Source: Kalaharituber pfeilii (lineage: Eukaryota; Ascomycota; Pezizomycetes; Pezizales; Pezizaceae). From it: DNA of 64,000 nucleotides. Shown in pieces: positions 54,474 to 64,000 of this stretch (its first letter is position 1; the number at the start of each line of letters is the position of its first letter). The DNA is taken from assembly GCA_015179045.1 (NCBI GenBank), contig WHUZ01000045.1:372001-436000 (forward strand), in the 5' to 3' direction. Both the position numbers and the translations under genes were made by a program. Below the pieces are notes generated by a model. That model saw only the letters and a list, made by a program, of their open reading frames with translations. It did not search any database and was not told the DNA's origin.

Positions 54474-54611
54474 CACCGTAGCCGTGCACCAGATGCACTT
54501 ACCAGGTAAAATTGAGACGCTACCATATTTATGGGTAATTTTCCCACACAAGCTCATGTATCGTACAAAATGGCTATCTCGACAACTGCACGATCCGCTC
54601 TTATGGTCAGC

Positions 54612-54669
54612 GGGCCACGCTCTTTTTTTTTTTTTTTTTTTTTTTCCTAATATCATTACTTGTATGCCG
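54612..54669 (-). mobile_element. Very short LINE-tail insertion
   Basis: About 22 T, CCTAATATCATTACTTGTATG and CCGCCCTAT: the tail truncated inside the hairpin. CAGCGG at about 54597 and after the insert may be a short duplication. Confidence 0.55.
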
Positions 54670-54772
54670 CCCTATCCAGCGGACTGGTTCATTGGTAAAT
54701 CTGGTCGGTGAAGACCTAGTCACATGACGACTGCATACGATGGTTCTCTAAAAGTAGCAGCGTGGTTCACGG

Positions 54773-54826
54773 CTTTTTTTTTTTTTAATATCATTAGACA
54801 CATACCACCCTAGGGCCTACCGCGAC
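54773..54826 (-). mobile_element. Tail-only LINE insertion with 9-bp TSD
   Basis: This 54-bp insert is a T run, AATATCATTAGACACATACC and ACCCTAGGGCCTACCGCGAC. GGTTCACGG flanks it at 54764-54772 and 54827-54835. The hairpin has diverged. Confidence 0.78.
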
Positions 54827-55264
54827 GGTTCACGGGTTGCAGCGAGCGAGCAAAAGTCAGAATCAGGGTAGGTGACTAGTTTACACAATATGGGCCCAGC
54901 AGAAAAAGACACGGGCTATGTGGTTATAGCTGAGCAGAGCTCTTGCGCCTGGCGTGTAACACCGTGGAATTTTGGGGTGTCAACCATGTTCTGTCGCGGT
55001 GTGAGAGTAAGAGGGCAATAGCGGTCGATATGCGAACGTCATTTTCTCGATGGAAAACTAATACGTATCGCAGAAACTCACCATGTTGCCAGGGTTAATA
55101 GTCACATGTGCCGGTGCTGTTTCCGCATCAAATGTGGTGTGCACTGTAAGATACTGAAAATCCACAGTCTTGGCCGAAATGTGAACAATGGGGATGGGCG
55201 CTCATAATTGGCTAATTGTGTACGATATACTGCAGAAAGCTCTGAACAAAAATATGCCACTGGT

Positions 55265-55430
55265 AGTGTTTTCCACGGGCTGGCTAGGCTAAGTCGGGCT
55301 GGGCGATCAAAATTAAGGCCCAGGCTCAGAATCATTAACCAGGTCGGATACCAGGGCCGGTTCAGGCCACCTGAATGCCCTGCATGACCTAGATCGCCTG
55401 CTGGGCGTGTTGAGTCCATTGGCAGAATAT
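55265..55430. mobile_element. Decayed GGCC-rich repeat
   Basis: Blocks such as GGGCTGGCTAGGC, GGGCCGGTTCAGGCC and CTGCTGGGCGTGTTGAG resemble the subterminal repeats of the hAT-like element at 55986. The ends are not resolvable. Confidence 0.35.
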
Positions 55431-55804
55431 ACCTGGGTACAGAAATATATATACATCAATGAGTGTCTACCATTATAGCTCCTGCGCCAACGTCCGTTAG
55501 TCTAAGTCTTGTTCTTTTACGGATAGCCTTACCTTTCACAGATGGGATCGGCTCTCTGCGCAGACTGTTCAGTATTGCATAGTTTCAGTGAATCAACCGT
55601 CCGAGCATATGAGCGAAGAATTTCCATCAAGTCTCTAAATACCGAGTGTGCATATACCAGAATAGGTCATTGTGGACATTGCGCGAATTGGAGAATGTAA
55701 GCGCAGGATTCTAATTTCCTATATTCTCTGATGCCGTAGCTACAAATTTGAACCCGTTTGATAGCTGTCTGGAGCTATGGTCACTTTGTGTAATCATACC
55801 CAAA

Positions 55805-55860
55805 ACCGCCATAGCCCTTAGGGCGGCATGCGGGTAATGATATATTAAAAAAAAAAAAAA
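55805..55860 (+). mobile_element. Tail-only LINE insertion with 12-bp TSD
   Basis: This 56-bp insert starts ACCGCCATAGCCCTTAGGGC and ends TAATGATATATT plus poly(A). Perfect duplications ATCATACCCAAA lie at 55793-55804 and 55861-55872. It begins at the base of the hairpin. Confidence 0.9.
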
Positions 55861-55985
55861 ATCATACCCAAACGTGTTCGATCTCCCTGCTGTGTCCGAT
55901 GTCCCTGGCAAAATACAACCACTTGCATGCAGTCCTGCTGGACCTTGACGGGGAATCACGGACGTGCTGGGAAGGTAGCTACATG

Positions 55986-56906
55986 CAGTGTTCCCAACCG
56001 GCCTGGCTTGGCAGGCCTGAAACAGCCCAGGCCGGCCAGGCCAAGGTTCCAGATGGCCCAGGCCGGTCCAGGCCGGTCCAGGCCGCCCAGGCCGCCCAGG
56101 CCGCCCAGGCTAGTCCAGGCCGGTCCAGGCCATTCAGGCCGTTTAAGCAATTTCAGGGGCAGGAGGGCTGGTTATGAGGCTATTTCAGGGGCCACCCTCA
56201 GGTTACTTGGACACGGATTTAATATGAACCTTTCAATATTTTCGGATAACTATCTAGACTTTTTTTTATTGAGCAGCGCTTTTCGCAGGTATTCAGGTAA
56301 GTAATTTTTTTTTATATCGCTTGACTATATACTAATTTCTTATTAGTATTGCAGGGAGACAGACATTCCAACCACCGGTACTGGCGATGATGATTCCTTT
56401 AGTATTCTACCATTCTTCACTCTCCATAGTGCAGTTCAAGTTTTGATCTTGCATCGACGATTCCCTGCAGTCCCATCTGATGCCGATATCGAGTCTTCTG
56501 GAATTTGGGTTACAAAAATCTGCTGCGACAAAGTTGGATTTGACAGTATGGTGAAGCTATGCATGGCTAATGGAAAGCGATACTGGCGGTGTAAAATCAG
56601 CAAGCAAAATCCTAAACATTAGAGTAGAATTTAGAAGTACGTTCTGTATATAGCTACTGTATAACTTAACTCACACTGTAGCCTGAATGGCCTCAATGGC
56701 CTGGACCGGCCTCAATGGCCTGGACCGGCCTGAATGGCCTGAATGGCCTGGACCGGCCTGAATGGCCTGAATGGCCTGGACCGGCCTGAAACATTCAGGC
56801 CGCCTGGACCGGCGCGGGCGGACCTCACGGCCGGCCTAGATTTCTATGGCCCAGGCCGGCCAGGCCATACCCTTGGCCTGGCCTGGCCGGCCCGTTGGGA
56901 ACACTG
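55986..56906. mobile_element. Nonautonomous hAT-like element with 8-bp TSD
   Basis: The ends are CAGTGTTCCCAACCGGCC and its complement GGCCCGTTGGGAACACTG. Perfect 8-bp duplications GCTACATG lie at 55978-55985 and 56907-56914, as for hAT elements. About 170 bp at the left and 220 bp at the right are GGCC-rich repeats. The centre (about 56220-56640) is normal-complexity DNA with a spliceosomal-like ATTAGTATTGCAG at 56341-56353 and a broken frame (for example DDDSFSILPFFTLHSAV). This could be a degraded transposase piece or a captured host segment. No full transposase is present. Confidence 0.85.
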
Positions 56907-56914
56907 GCTACATG

Positions 56915-59056
56915 CAAAACGTTAGTTTTCACAGCGCATGAGTATTTGGATGTACGATATGTCTATGCTACCTCGCTGTGAATGTTCCACTGTAAGCAGA
57001 AGGTTCGATTGTAGACAACGTACACAAAGTGCCGTCTCTATATAAGGCTTCTCTCTGCCCTTGTATTTCAAAACTCTCAGTACGCGGAGAGTACCTTCCA
57101 GGGACAGAACTTGCCGCGATGATACGTGCGAGTTCAGTGTTAAAGAATCTGCCGGACATGCAGGCTCGCAGGTATCTTGTACGACTGGATGCCAGTGGGT
57201 ATCATAATGGAGGTGTCTATAATGTCCTGCTGTTTTGTCTTAATTGGTATTTCATCATATCCAGGTACTGGATCCGTGCAGGAATTGCATGCAGAATAAG
57301 ACGAAGTATTCTACGTTCCTGTCATATGGAGTATTGATGTGTATAATCATAACTCCAGCATGTCTACACTGTATTTGAATTCGACATCTAGGACCTCTTC
57401 AACTTCAATGGAAGTCCGATACCAAGACGCCATTTTACCTTTTTTTTTTTACAGTAGTATACCTGTCTGTCCCACATTCTTTCGTCCCACTGCGTAGCTC
57501 TACCTTCGTACGCCGTGCCCTCCCTCCATTAGTCTCCAGTAGACCGACCGGCTTGCGGACCGGAAATACCGGTAACTCAGCGCGGGGCCGAGTTGGTAAC
57601 CCGCCAGCAAGTACGGCACACAAATCTACGGCCTCTGCCCTGATGACACCACGAAGACCTCAACATCAGATAAACACAGCGCTAAGATGCCATCCTCGAC
57701 AGCCTCCAAGGACAGCGCCGCTCCCAGCGGTCTCCGCAAATGCAAGCGGGCTCAGAAGCTACGGGGACATCTGCACCATGGTTCCCCTCCACTGCACCAC
57801 CCGAGGCCCTCTACAAGCGCCTGCCCATTTCCCCCCGCCCAGCTGCACGCACCGCAGTCAGTCCCTGTCGCCACCATGCTCGAGCAGCAGGGCTGCAGAG
57901 CCTTTTCCTTGACGTCGCTGATTTCCTGCGAGTACGAGGAGCGACGTAGGTGGGACTTCCGGATGCCCGACCTCGCACATCACCGCCGATGTGGACTGTC
58001 TCCACGATCCGGGCAGCAAGTAGTACACTGGTCGCCGGCAAGACATTTTATATAATAAAATGAAAAATAAATAAAAAAAAATAAATCGACTACTGCGTCG
58101 GCATCGCAACCAGCGACCTACCCTTGTACTCACTCCCTAACGTCATCCTCCCAAAGAACCATAACGTGCTCGACGCAGCTCGCACACAAGGCTGCATCCG
58201 CGCGTGCCGCAGCGGAGGCAGGAACATCTAAGTAGCACTCGCCATGCCCGCCATCGCGACAAACCGGTACGTGTGGCAGTTTGTTCTTCCCTCCCACACG
58301 GGGGTATTTACAAATCGGAGCGCGTGGATGTAGTTCGGGGTGGAACGTAGGCGATCGAGCGGGTGATGAGGGGCATAGCGCCCGTATTGGTGGAAGTGAG
58401 TGATTCGGCCCTCGTGGTGGAAAGGGACGTCACTTTGAATGTGGAAGGATCATGGTCTGGAGCTCATGCAGGATTATTACCAGTTATGACCCACGGGCGC
58501 ATGATTTATGAGGGCCAGAGGCGCATGAGAGTTCAATTGGGAATTATCACACTCCTAATTCAACGATGTACATATTATGAAGAGCTGGTGTATACTTGTG
58601 GAAGGACAATTTCTCTTATTAAATTATCAGCGGAAGCTGCACTATACCGTGCTACATTAGTACACCCCAGGACGGACTAAGTAGTACAACCTGCTGGATT
58701 GCTTACCACTTATCGCAAGATACGAGAAATCAATGCTTTAGTTTTGCAATCAACGCTCTGCAGCAAATGTATCGCTATGTACGTAATTCCATTATGCTGG
58801 GCTTTGATGGCATAGTTCGCCACCTACGCCAGTCCAGTTGCAAAGAATACCTGCAGTCTCGTACAAGTCTTATCGCTTAGCTGGCCACGTGCAGATTGGC
58901 ATTTTCTTGGTACCGTCCTTACTCAATTGACGTGGCATAATTGGCGATGAACTGAGCCTTGGCGGTAGGCCTGACACAACGTGTCGGCAAAACTTAGTTC
59001 AATACTCCTTTCGCCTTTTTGTGATTAATGCGGTAAGGAAAATTAAAATTATTAGA
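56915..59056. other. No recognised gene
   Basis: A GC-rich stretch at 57550-58050 has overlapping open frames in several phases (for example 57553-57912, 57687-58055), low in diagnostic motifs; an A/T simple-sequence interruption is at 58050-58085. I cannot support a protein family. No tails, LTRs or RNA genes seen. Confidence 0.4.
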
Positions 59057-60340
59057 ATGCCTGTGACCGGGAGCCCGAGCGCACTCAGCGAAATCATAGC
59101 ACGCTCACAATCCGATGTTCCTTTGCAGAGTTCCGCCAAGTCCGCCTCGCGAGACCCAGACCTCACCCATCCCGATCCCCACCTGACTCAGACCAAGCTC
59201 GACGAGCTCTGGGACTGGTTCCAGCATGCGACACAGCAAAACACTGATCCGCAGCACATTTTTGCAAAATTGGTCAATTCTGTATATTATACACTCTTTT
59301 GTAGATTGTTTATATGCTAACAATGCATGTTCCAGGTGCGCAATTGTTATCAGGATGAGAATCCGGTTTATGCGCAAGATGTGCCCCTCCATGAGCCACG
59401 CGAACCAGCACAGGTTGCAAACTGCGAAGTCCCGAAAGCAGTAGAACGCGCATCTGTTCTCGAAGAAGTGCGAGCCGCTATTGAACACGTACAAGAACAA
59501 GTCGCAGCCACCACAGCCAGTATTTACTGCATCTACAAGGGACTCGGAGAACTCAACATACCGGGAGATTCAGTGAAGGACGTTGATATATTGGGATGGG
59601 AAATCGACCAAAGGTCAATAACGAGCATAAGTCTCAACGAAGTCATGTTAGGAATGGTCCACAAGGCGAATGAACTACACTCCTACTTCAGCTCGCTCAA
59701 AGCAAAATATGATAGGCAATTAGATCGCACTGCTCACCCTGGGCCACACTACGTTCCCATCAGCGATGCTAGTACAGAAGAACAGGAAAGGAAAGCAGAA
59801 ACGACTGGCCACCAATGCTGCAGAAAACCAGGGGGAAGTTCTAGTTCACTTGAGCAAGCAGAGGAACTATCGCCCAACTTCAACGCCGTCTCAGCACAAA
59901 ATGGAAGGCAATTGGGCACCAGTCTTGACCTTGAACCAACCTATGTTGCCATCAAGTCTGCTCACTTTGCGGATCGTTATGTGCAGATGATGAGCGACCA
60001 GGGCACGGTCCAGCCATGTACAAGCATTAATGGCTGGTCGATATTTGAGCTCATTCGCCCACGCAAGGGCATCGTCTCATTCAAAACTACCTGGCTAACT
60101 GATGGATACTTGAGCGCTAACCCACCAGCCCATACGCAGAAAGACAAGCCATGGGATGGATGGAAGGTTGAATGTAAGCCATCTTGCGGGAAAAACGAGG
60201 AGTTTCGAATCCTTCCGACGGAGTACCAAGGGGTTGTCGGTATTCAGCTAGCTGGTGCTTCGGGGGGTATCTCGGCATGGATCGTAGGGTGTTTGTCACT
60301 CCATCTAGAAGTGACTGGGAGAAGTTCTACCTACTTATAG
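59057..60340 (+). CDS. Unrecognised two-exon gene, possible beta-trefoil C-terminus
   Basis: Exon 1 59057-59281, intron 59282-59332 (GTATAT..GCTAAC..CCAG, 51 bp; a GTCAAT donor at 59273 is the alternative), exon 2 59333-60340, giving about 410 aa. Exon 1 includes KLDELWDWFQHAT. Residues about 95-190 are helical (VERASVLEEVRAAIEHVQEQ, VMLGMVHKANELHSYFSSL). After a Ser/Gln-rich linker, the last 130 residues contain IVSFKTTWLTDGYLSANPPA, GWKVECKPSCGKNEEFRIL and VVGIQLAGASGGISAW, reminiscent of fascin or beta-trefoil repeats; that is a guess. No signal peptide. I do not recognise the family. Confidence 0.55.
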
Positions 60341-60357
60341 TTCGCTAGTTATTGAAC

Positions 60358-60990
60358 TTTTTTTTTTTTTTTTTTTTGGTGTTCGTTTTTGTGTTTTTTT
60401 ATTTTTATTTTTTATATCATTAATCGCATGCCGCCCTAAGGGCTATGGCGATGTTTAGTTACATATGAAATATAAGGAAAGCTAGATATGAAAGTAGAAG
60501 TCCCCAGAAACTCCTGTGTGAAGGGGAAGTGAGAGTAGAAATCCCAGGGACCTCCTGTGTGAAGGGGAAGTAAGAATAACAGTAACAAAGGCGACTTCAA
60601 CCTATCTTCGACCTCTGTCCCATTCGTACTGGCATGCCCTGAGCCATCTCCCTCCTCACCTCACCTTGTCTATTTCAGCTTGTCTCTCTAGGTACACAAC
60701 CACCGAGCTTGTCTTTTTTCCCTCCTCGACTAGTTTCGTCTTCTTTCTTAGCAATCGTATCCCCAAAATTCCTCCTAGGTCTTTGTTGTTTGCCCCAATC
60801 CATCTTTGGACATTCACCGACAACAACTTCTACAGAACGAGCGCTTGGAGGAACTCCAACTTCCCGGCGCCTCCAGAAAGTAAAAGTGGTATCAAAACGA
60901 AGCTCAGGACCGCCTGAGGAAAAATATCTCTTTTGATTTACAGAATTCAGAACGTTAGGACTCGTTCTATCAAGGTTAAGTTTTATGAGT
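60358..60990 (-). pseudogene. Nonautonomous LINE ending in an ORF1-like C-terminus
   Basis: T runs and the hairpin tail (ATCATTAATCGCATGCCGCC..) at 60358-60455. On the minus strand the frame before the 3' UTR reads LGIRLLRKKTKLVEEGKK, TSSVVVYLERQAEIDKVR, then after a stop or slip GGRWLRACQYEWDRGRR and a stop, as in the relics at 10719 and 19560. No ORF2 is present between this and the tail. The 3' UTR holds a 42-bp tandem repeat. The 5' end is uncertain. Confidence 0.6.
60487..60571 (+). repeat. Tandem repeat, two 42-bp units
   Basis: Two copies of a unit containing AGTAGAARTCCC, then CTCCTGTGTGAAGGGGAAGT. They lie in the 3' UTR of the neighbouring LINE relic. Confidence 0.75.
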
Positions 60991-61289
60991 TCTCTCAGGG
61001 GCTTCTCATACAAACGTTAAGAAACAGGGCCCTAGCACCTCGTTGGGGCCAGTGCATACCCACTGGGGTTAGACTGACCTGCCGATCGTGGCTGGGCACA
61101 CTAGAACAGAAACAGCAACAGTTCGAAAGAGGATCGACCTGCGATTTAGGGCCTAGTGTCAGGGGCTAGGCTCAAAACAGAGAACGGCCAAAAAGGGCAA
61201 GAACAGAAGGCGCCGCATACACAAAGAAATAAAAGGAAAAGAACAAAACAAGAGAAGGGCAACAGGATAGAAGGCTGTCGGCAAAAACA

Positions 61290-64000
61290 ATGTTTCAGGG
61301 ACTTAAGACTAAGAGGGTAGAGAAGGGAAAGGGCGAAGGAATCGGGATATTTGGACCGTGCCTGCCAGGAGAGTGGGGCAAGAAGAGTACGGTGTTCTAC
61401 GGGGAACGTCAATATACCTTGGAAGAGGTGACAGAGTGGGAGGCGGAGGATTTTTTCAGCAAGAAAGGGGAGGCAGGGGAACCTGGAGAAGGGAAGACGA
61501 TTGGGGAGTTACTGGTGGAGGCTACACAGAGAACGAATGTATGGGAAAGGGCGAAAGTGGAGGAAGGGGAAGTGCTTTCATTAATGGACCTGAAAGTAGA
61601 AACGGAGAAAAAGATGATTGAGAGGGGGGAAGAGACGATTGAGTTCAAGAGCCAAGACTTAAGAGACCCATCGAAGAGGAGGATGATTAGGAAAATCTTG
61701 ACAGAGTGCTTGATGGGCAAGGAGGTATCGGATGAGGAACTGGATAGGGATTTGAGGGAAGCGGGGATGGTAATGTACCAGGAGTGGGAGGAGCAGGGGG
61801 AGGATTTGATGGGAACTATCACGGTGAGGAATGTTAAAACGGGGGGGACAGCACAGAGAGTGCTAAGGACCCCGAGGGTAACAGGGGGAAGGGTCAGGGG
61901 GGTACAGCAAGAGCAAGAGTCACCATCGAAGAGAGGGAACCGGAGCCGATGGGCTCCGCCCATTCTGGAAGCGATGGAGGAGGCGATGGAGGAGGATGAG
62001 GAAGTTGGAGGGGTAAGCCCATTCTGGGACCCAGCACCATCCAAAACCAACCTTTTCGGAACACCGGCCCCAGGGACAAGAGATTTCCTGAGTCTTGAAG
62101 AAATCCCAAACTCCCAACCGGAAGGAGTCACGCAGGAGAGGGAACAAACAAAGAGCAGGGTTACACCGGCGGTACCGGTAGTCGACCTGGTCACACCGGA
62201 AGTGGCACCGGCAGTGCCAATAATTCCGGTCGTGGACTTGACGGAGGTCACACAGACCCAGGAGGAGGAAGTAGATGATACGCAGGCGGGGGAAACGGAG
62301 ATGAGGGAAGAGGAGGAAGAGATGCAAGAAGGGGAGGAGGGAGAGGAGGATGAGGAGATGGGAGAAGGAGGGGAGATGAGTGTAGAGGAAGGATTAGTAG
62401 ACGCGGCAATCATTTTCCTGAGAAGAGCACAGATGTGGGAGGTTGCCGAGAAGGAAAAGGGGAAGAGAGCGAGGGGAAAAACCACGAAGAAGGTCCGAAA
62501 GGCAGAGGAGGGGGTGGCGAAATTGATGGACGGATGCCTTGGGTACACATGGCAGGAGTTCATAAAGGAGGCGGGGGAACAGGATAGAAAGGGTAGGGGA
62601 CTGTGGGTGGCAGAGGAACAGCTGACAGAGAATAAGGCGAAGGGGATGAGGATGTGGGCAGAGGACGTTCAGAAGAATGTCAACTCCGGAGAAGAAAAGG
62701 GGATGGCGGAAAGAGTAAAGAGGCTGGAGGACATGGTCGTGAGCATACATGCGCACATGGGATTGGCGACGACCGAGGAGAAAGACAGGGCGGAGAAGAA
62801 GAGACGGCAGGTAGAAAAGGAAAATAGGGAAAAGGAAATGGAAAGAGAAAGGCAGGCGGAGGCGAGAAGGATCGCAAAAAAGGCAGAGGAGCAGAAGAGG
62901 GCGGAGGAGGAGGAAAAGCGCAAACAGGAGGCAGCGATCGAGGCACACAACACCCTCGACGCACAACAAAGGCTGAGGAAGAGAGAGCTGCTGTTGGCAA
63001 AAGAGCGCGCGAGCAAATTGGAAAGGGAGGCGCTGGAATCCAGCAAGGCGGAGGACGAGAAGAAGGCAAGGGAAGCCAAAGAGGAAGCGGAGAGGATCGA
63101 GCGGGAGAATAGGGGATTCCTCACGGCAGAAGTCAAGCAGGAGGGGGAGGGTTGGCAAATCGTGGGGGGAAAGAAGATGAGGAAGATACAAGTAACCTCC
63201 CAGCATAAGGAGAGGGTGGTGGCAAAAGGGGAGGCGTGGGAGAAAGAGAAAGAAAAGGGGATAAAGGTGTTCGAGCAGGCGAGGCGGGATTGGGAGGCTA
63301 CGGAGAAAAAACCCATGTTCCGAGTCAGGAAGCTGGACATACACGGGGAGGTATGCGTCTTCGAGAGGGTGTGGGAAGTCGAGGAGATACCTGCGGGGAT
63401 GAAAGATGAGGAGGTGTTGAAGAAGTGTGACGACCTCATCAGGGCAATGTACAAGGATACAGTGAGGGTGTGGGTGGAAAACAAAAAGGCAGTAAGGCTG
63501 GTGATAAAAGGGGTACCGGTGCAGAAGGGAGCAGTTACGGACAAAGAGGTCGCGGAGTTGGTGAAGAAGGAAAACCCGGAGCTAAAAGCAGGGAACCGGG
63601 GCCCGCATAGGTTTGCTTGGGCACCGAACCCACAGACGGCGAGGTCGAGTTCGGTGACGTTCGAGGTAGCGAATGCGGAGGAGGCGGAGAGGTTGTGTAA
63701 AGAGAGGGTGATGATCCTGGGGAAACCGAGGTGGGTACAACTTTGGAACCCAAAGGGGAAACAGCAGCAGGGGAGAAGACCGGAGATTAGACAAAATTGG
63801 AGAAGAGAGGAGGGGATGCCAGAAGGGGTGATAAGGATGCCACCACCAGCGAACGCTCCTAGGGGACCGAAAGGGAAGGGGGTGTATGCACAGGGAGGAG
63901 GCAAGGGGGAGCGGCGCGAACACGAGACATGCAAGTCCAGCAGACGACGGGGGGGATTACATGCCTGGTGTGCAAGAAGAAGGGGCACGTCGCGAAAGAA
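61290..64000 (+). CDS. LINE ORF1 (Gag-like), incomplete at window edge
   Basis: An open frame of more than 900 codons begins at ATG 61290 (in-frame stop at 61230) and is still open at the window end. It is acidic and Pro-rich for about 400 residues (GEEGEEDEEMGEGG), then has a long Lys/Glu/Arg coiled coil (about 480-610: EEKDRAEKKRRQVEKE, EEQKRAEEEEKRKQEAA). A conserved-looking domain follows (about 660-800: VCVFERVWEVEEIP, AVRLVIKGVPVQKGAV, SSSVTFEVANAEEAERL), like the RRM-type domain of LINE ORF1 proteins. A zinc knuckle CLVCKKKGHVAKE is encoded at 63962-64000, but in another frame, after a run of seven G at 63949-63955. Either a one-base slip or a programmed shift lies nearby. ORF2 presumably follows outside the window. 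Confidence 0.75.
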   Translation, partial: MFQGLKTKRVEKGKGEGIGIFGPCLPGEWGKKSTVFYGERQYTLEEVTEWEAEDFFSKKGEAGEPGEGKTIGELLVEATQRTNVWERAKVEEGEVLSLMDLKVETEKKMIERGEETIEFKSQDLRDPSKRRMIRKILTECLMGKEVSDEELDRDLREAGMVMYQEWEEQGEDLMGTITVRNVKTGGTAQRVLRTPRVTGGRVRGVQQEQESPSKRGNRSRWAPPILEAMEEAMEEDEEVGGVSPFWDPAPSKTNLFGTPAPGTRDFLSLEEIPNSQPEGVTQEREQTKSRVTPAVPVVDLVTPEVAPAVPIIPVVDLTEVTQTQEEEVDDTQAGETEMREEEEEMQEGEEGEEDEEMGEGGEMSVEEGLVDAAIIFLRRAQMWEVAEKEKGKRARGKTTKKVRKAEEGVAKLMDGCLGYTWQEFIKEAGEQDRKGRGLWVAEEQLTENKAKGMRMWAEDVQKNVNSGEEKGMAERVKRLEDMVVSIHAHMGLATTEEKDRAEKKRRQVEKENREKEMERERQAEARRIAKKAEEQKRAEEEEKRKQEAAIEAHNTLDAQQRLRKRELLLAKERASKLEREALESSKAEDEKKAREAKEEAERIERENRGFLTAEVKQEGEGWQIVGGKKMRKIQVTSQHKERVVAKGEAWEKEKEKGIKVFEQARRDWEATEKKPMFRVRKLDIHGEVCVFERVWEVEEIPAGMKDEEVLKKCDDLIRAMYKDTVRVWVENKKAVRLVIKGVPVQKGAVTDKEVAELVKKENPELKAGNRGPHRFAWAPNPQTARSSSVTFEVANAEEAERLCKERVMILGKPRWVQLWNPKGKQQQGRRPEIRQNWRREEGMPEGVIRMPPPANAPRGPKGKGVYAQGGGKGERREHETCKSSRRRGGLHAWCARRRGTSRK

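Noticed and set aside
57553..58055. Overlapping GC-rich frames as a gene
   Set aside because: Several phases are open at once, there is no motif or intron support, and an A/T simple sequence breaks the region.
61409..63988. Long minus-strand frames (384, 316 and 439 aa), Ser/Pro/Leu/Phe-rich
   Set aside because: They are antisense shadows of the purine-rich plus-strand ORF1 that starts at 61290; the composition is low-complexity and has no motif.

Overview
This window looks like a transposon-dense stretch of nuclear DNA from a filamentous ascomycete fungus. The evidence is short GT-AG introns of about 50-67 bp with CTNAY-like branch points, several fungal gene families (SAT4-type rhodopsin-domain membrane protein, secreted tyrosinase, BTB protein, T5orf172/GIY-YIG protein, Crinkler-type NTPase-nuclease), and Tad1-like LINEs with RNase H. 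The exact lineage is inference; nothing here fixes the genus. All exon models were spliced by eye from reading frame and splice signals.

Layout. 1-15.9 kb is transposon graveyard: LINE tails, hAT-like and pogo-like relics, a Ty3-type 5' LTR with a LINE nested in it plus a truncated Gag, and a solo LTR inside purine-rich AT-rich DNA. 15.9-17.0 kb holds a T5orf172 gene. 17.1-25.2 kb is a LINE block: two 5'-truncated copies and one apparently complete 4.85-kb Tad1-like element (ORF1 and ORF2 overlapping by ATGA). Two of the three were inserted at the same target. 25.6-27.7 kb is a three-exon Crinkler-type gene. 29.5-31.1 kb carries a possible LTR and a GGCC-rich inverted-repeat element. 31.4-32.8 kb is a three-exon tyrosinase on the minus strand. 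35.8-37.7 kb is a dead pogo-like element with a second TIR element inside it. 38.8-39.8 kb is a LINE; 41.4-42.9 kb a SAT4 gene; 43.4-46.6 kb four retroposon insertions, one with a twin-priming inversion. 48.65 kb holds a clear tRNA-related SINE. 49.4-50.3 kb has an unrecognised 316-aa protein; 53.5-54.5 kb a BTB gene with a probable frameshift; 56.0-56.9 kb a hAT-like element; 59.1-60.3 kb an unrecognised two-exon gene; and 61.3 kb to the window end a LINE ORF1 of over 900 codons that is open at the edge.

The unifying signal is a 3' tail shared by all LINE subfamilies here: a small hairpin (TCGC..GCCC-nnn-GGGC..GCGA) followed by TAATGATAT and poly(A). At least seven insertions in this window consist of nothing but this hairpin plus poly(A) (about 45-67 bp), each flanked by its own 9-14 bp target-site duplication and each beginning 0-4 nt before the hairpin. 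They look like minimal retroposons, or products of reverse transcription that stops just past the hairpin. A second, SINE-type tail shows the same behaviour at 34.3 kb.
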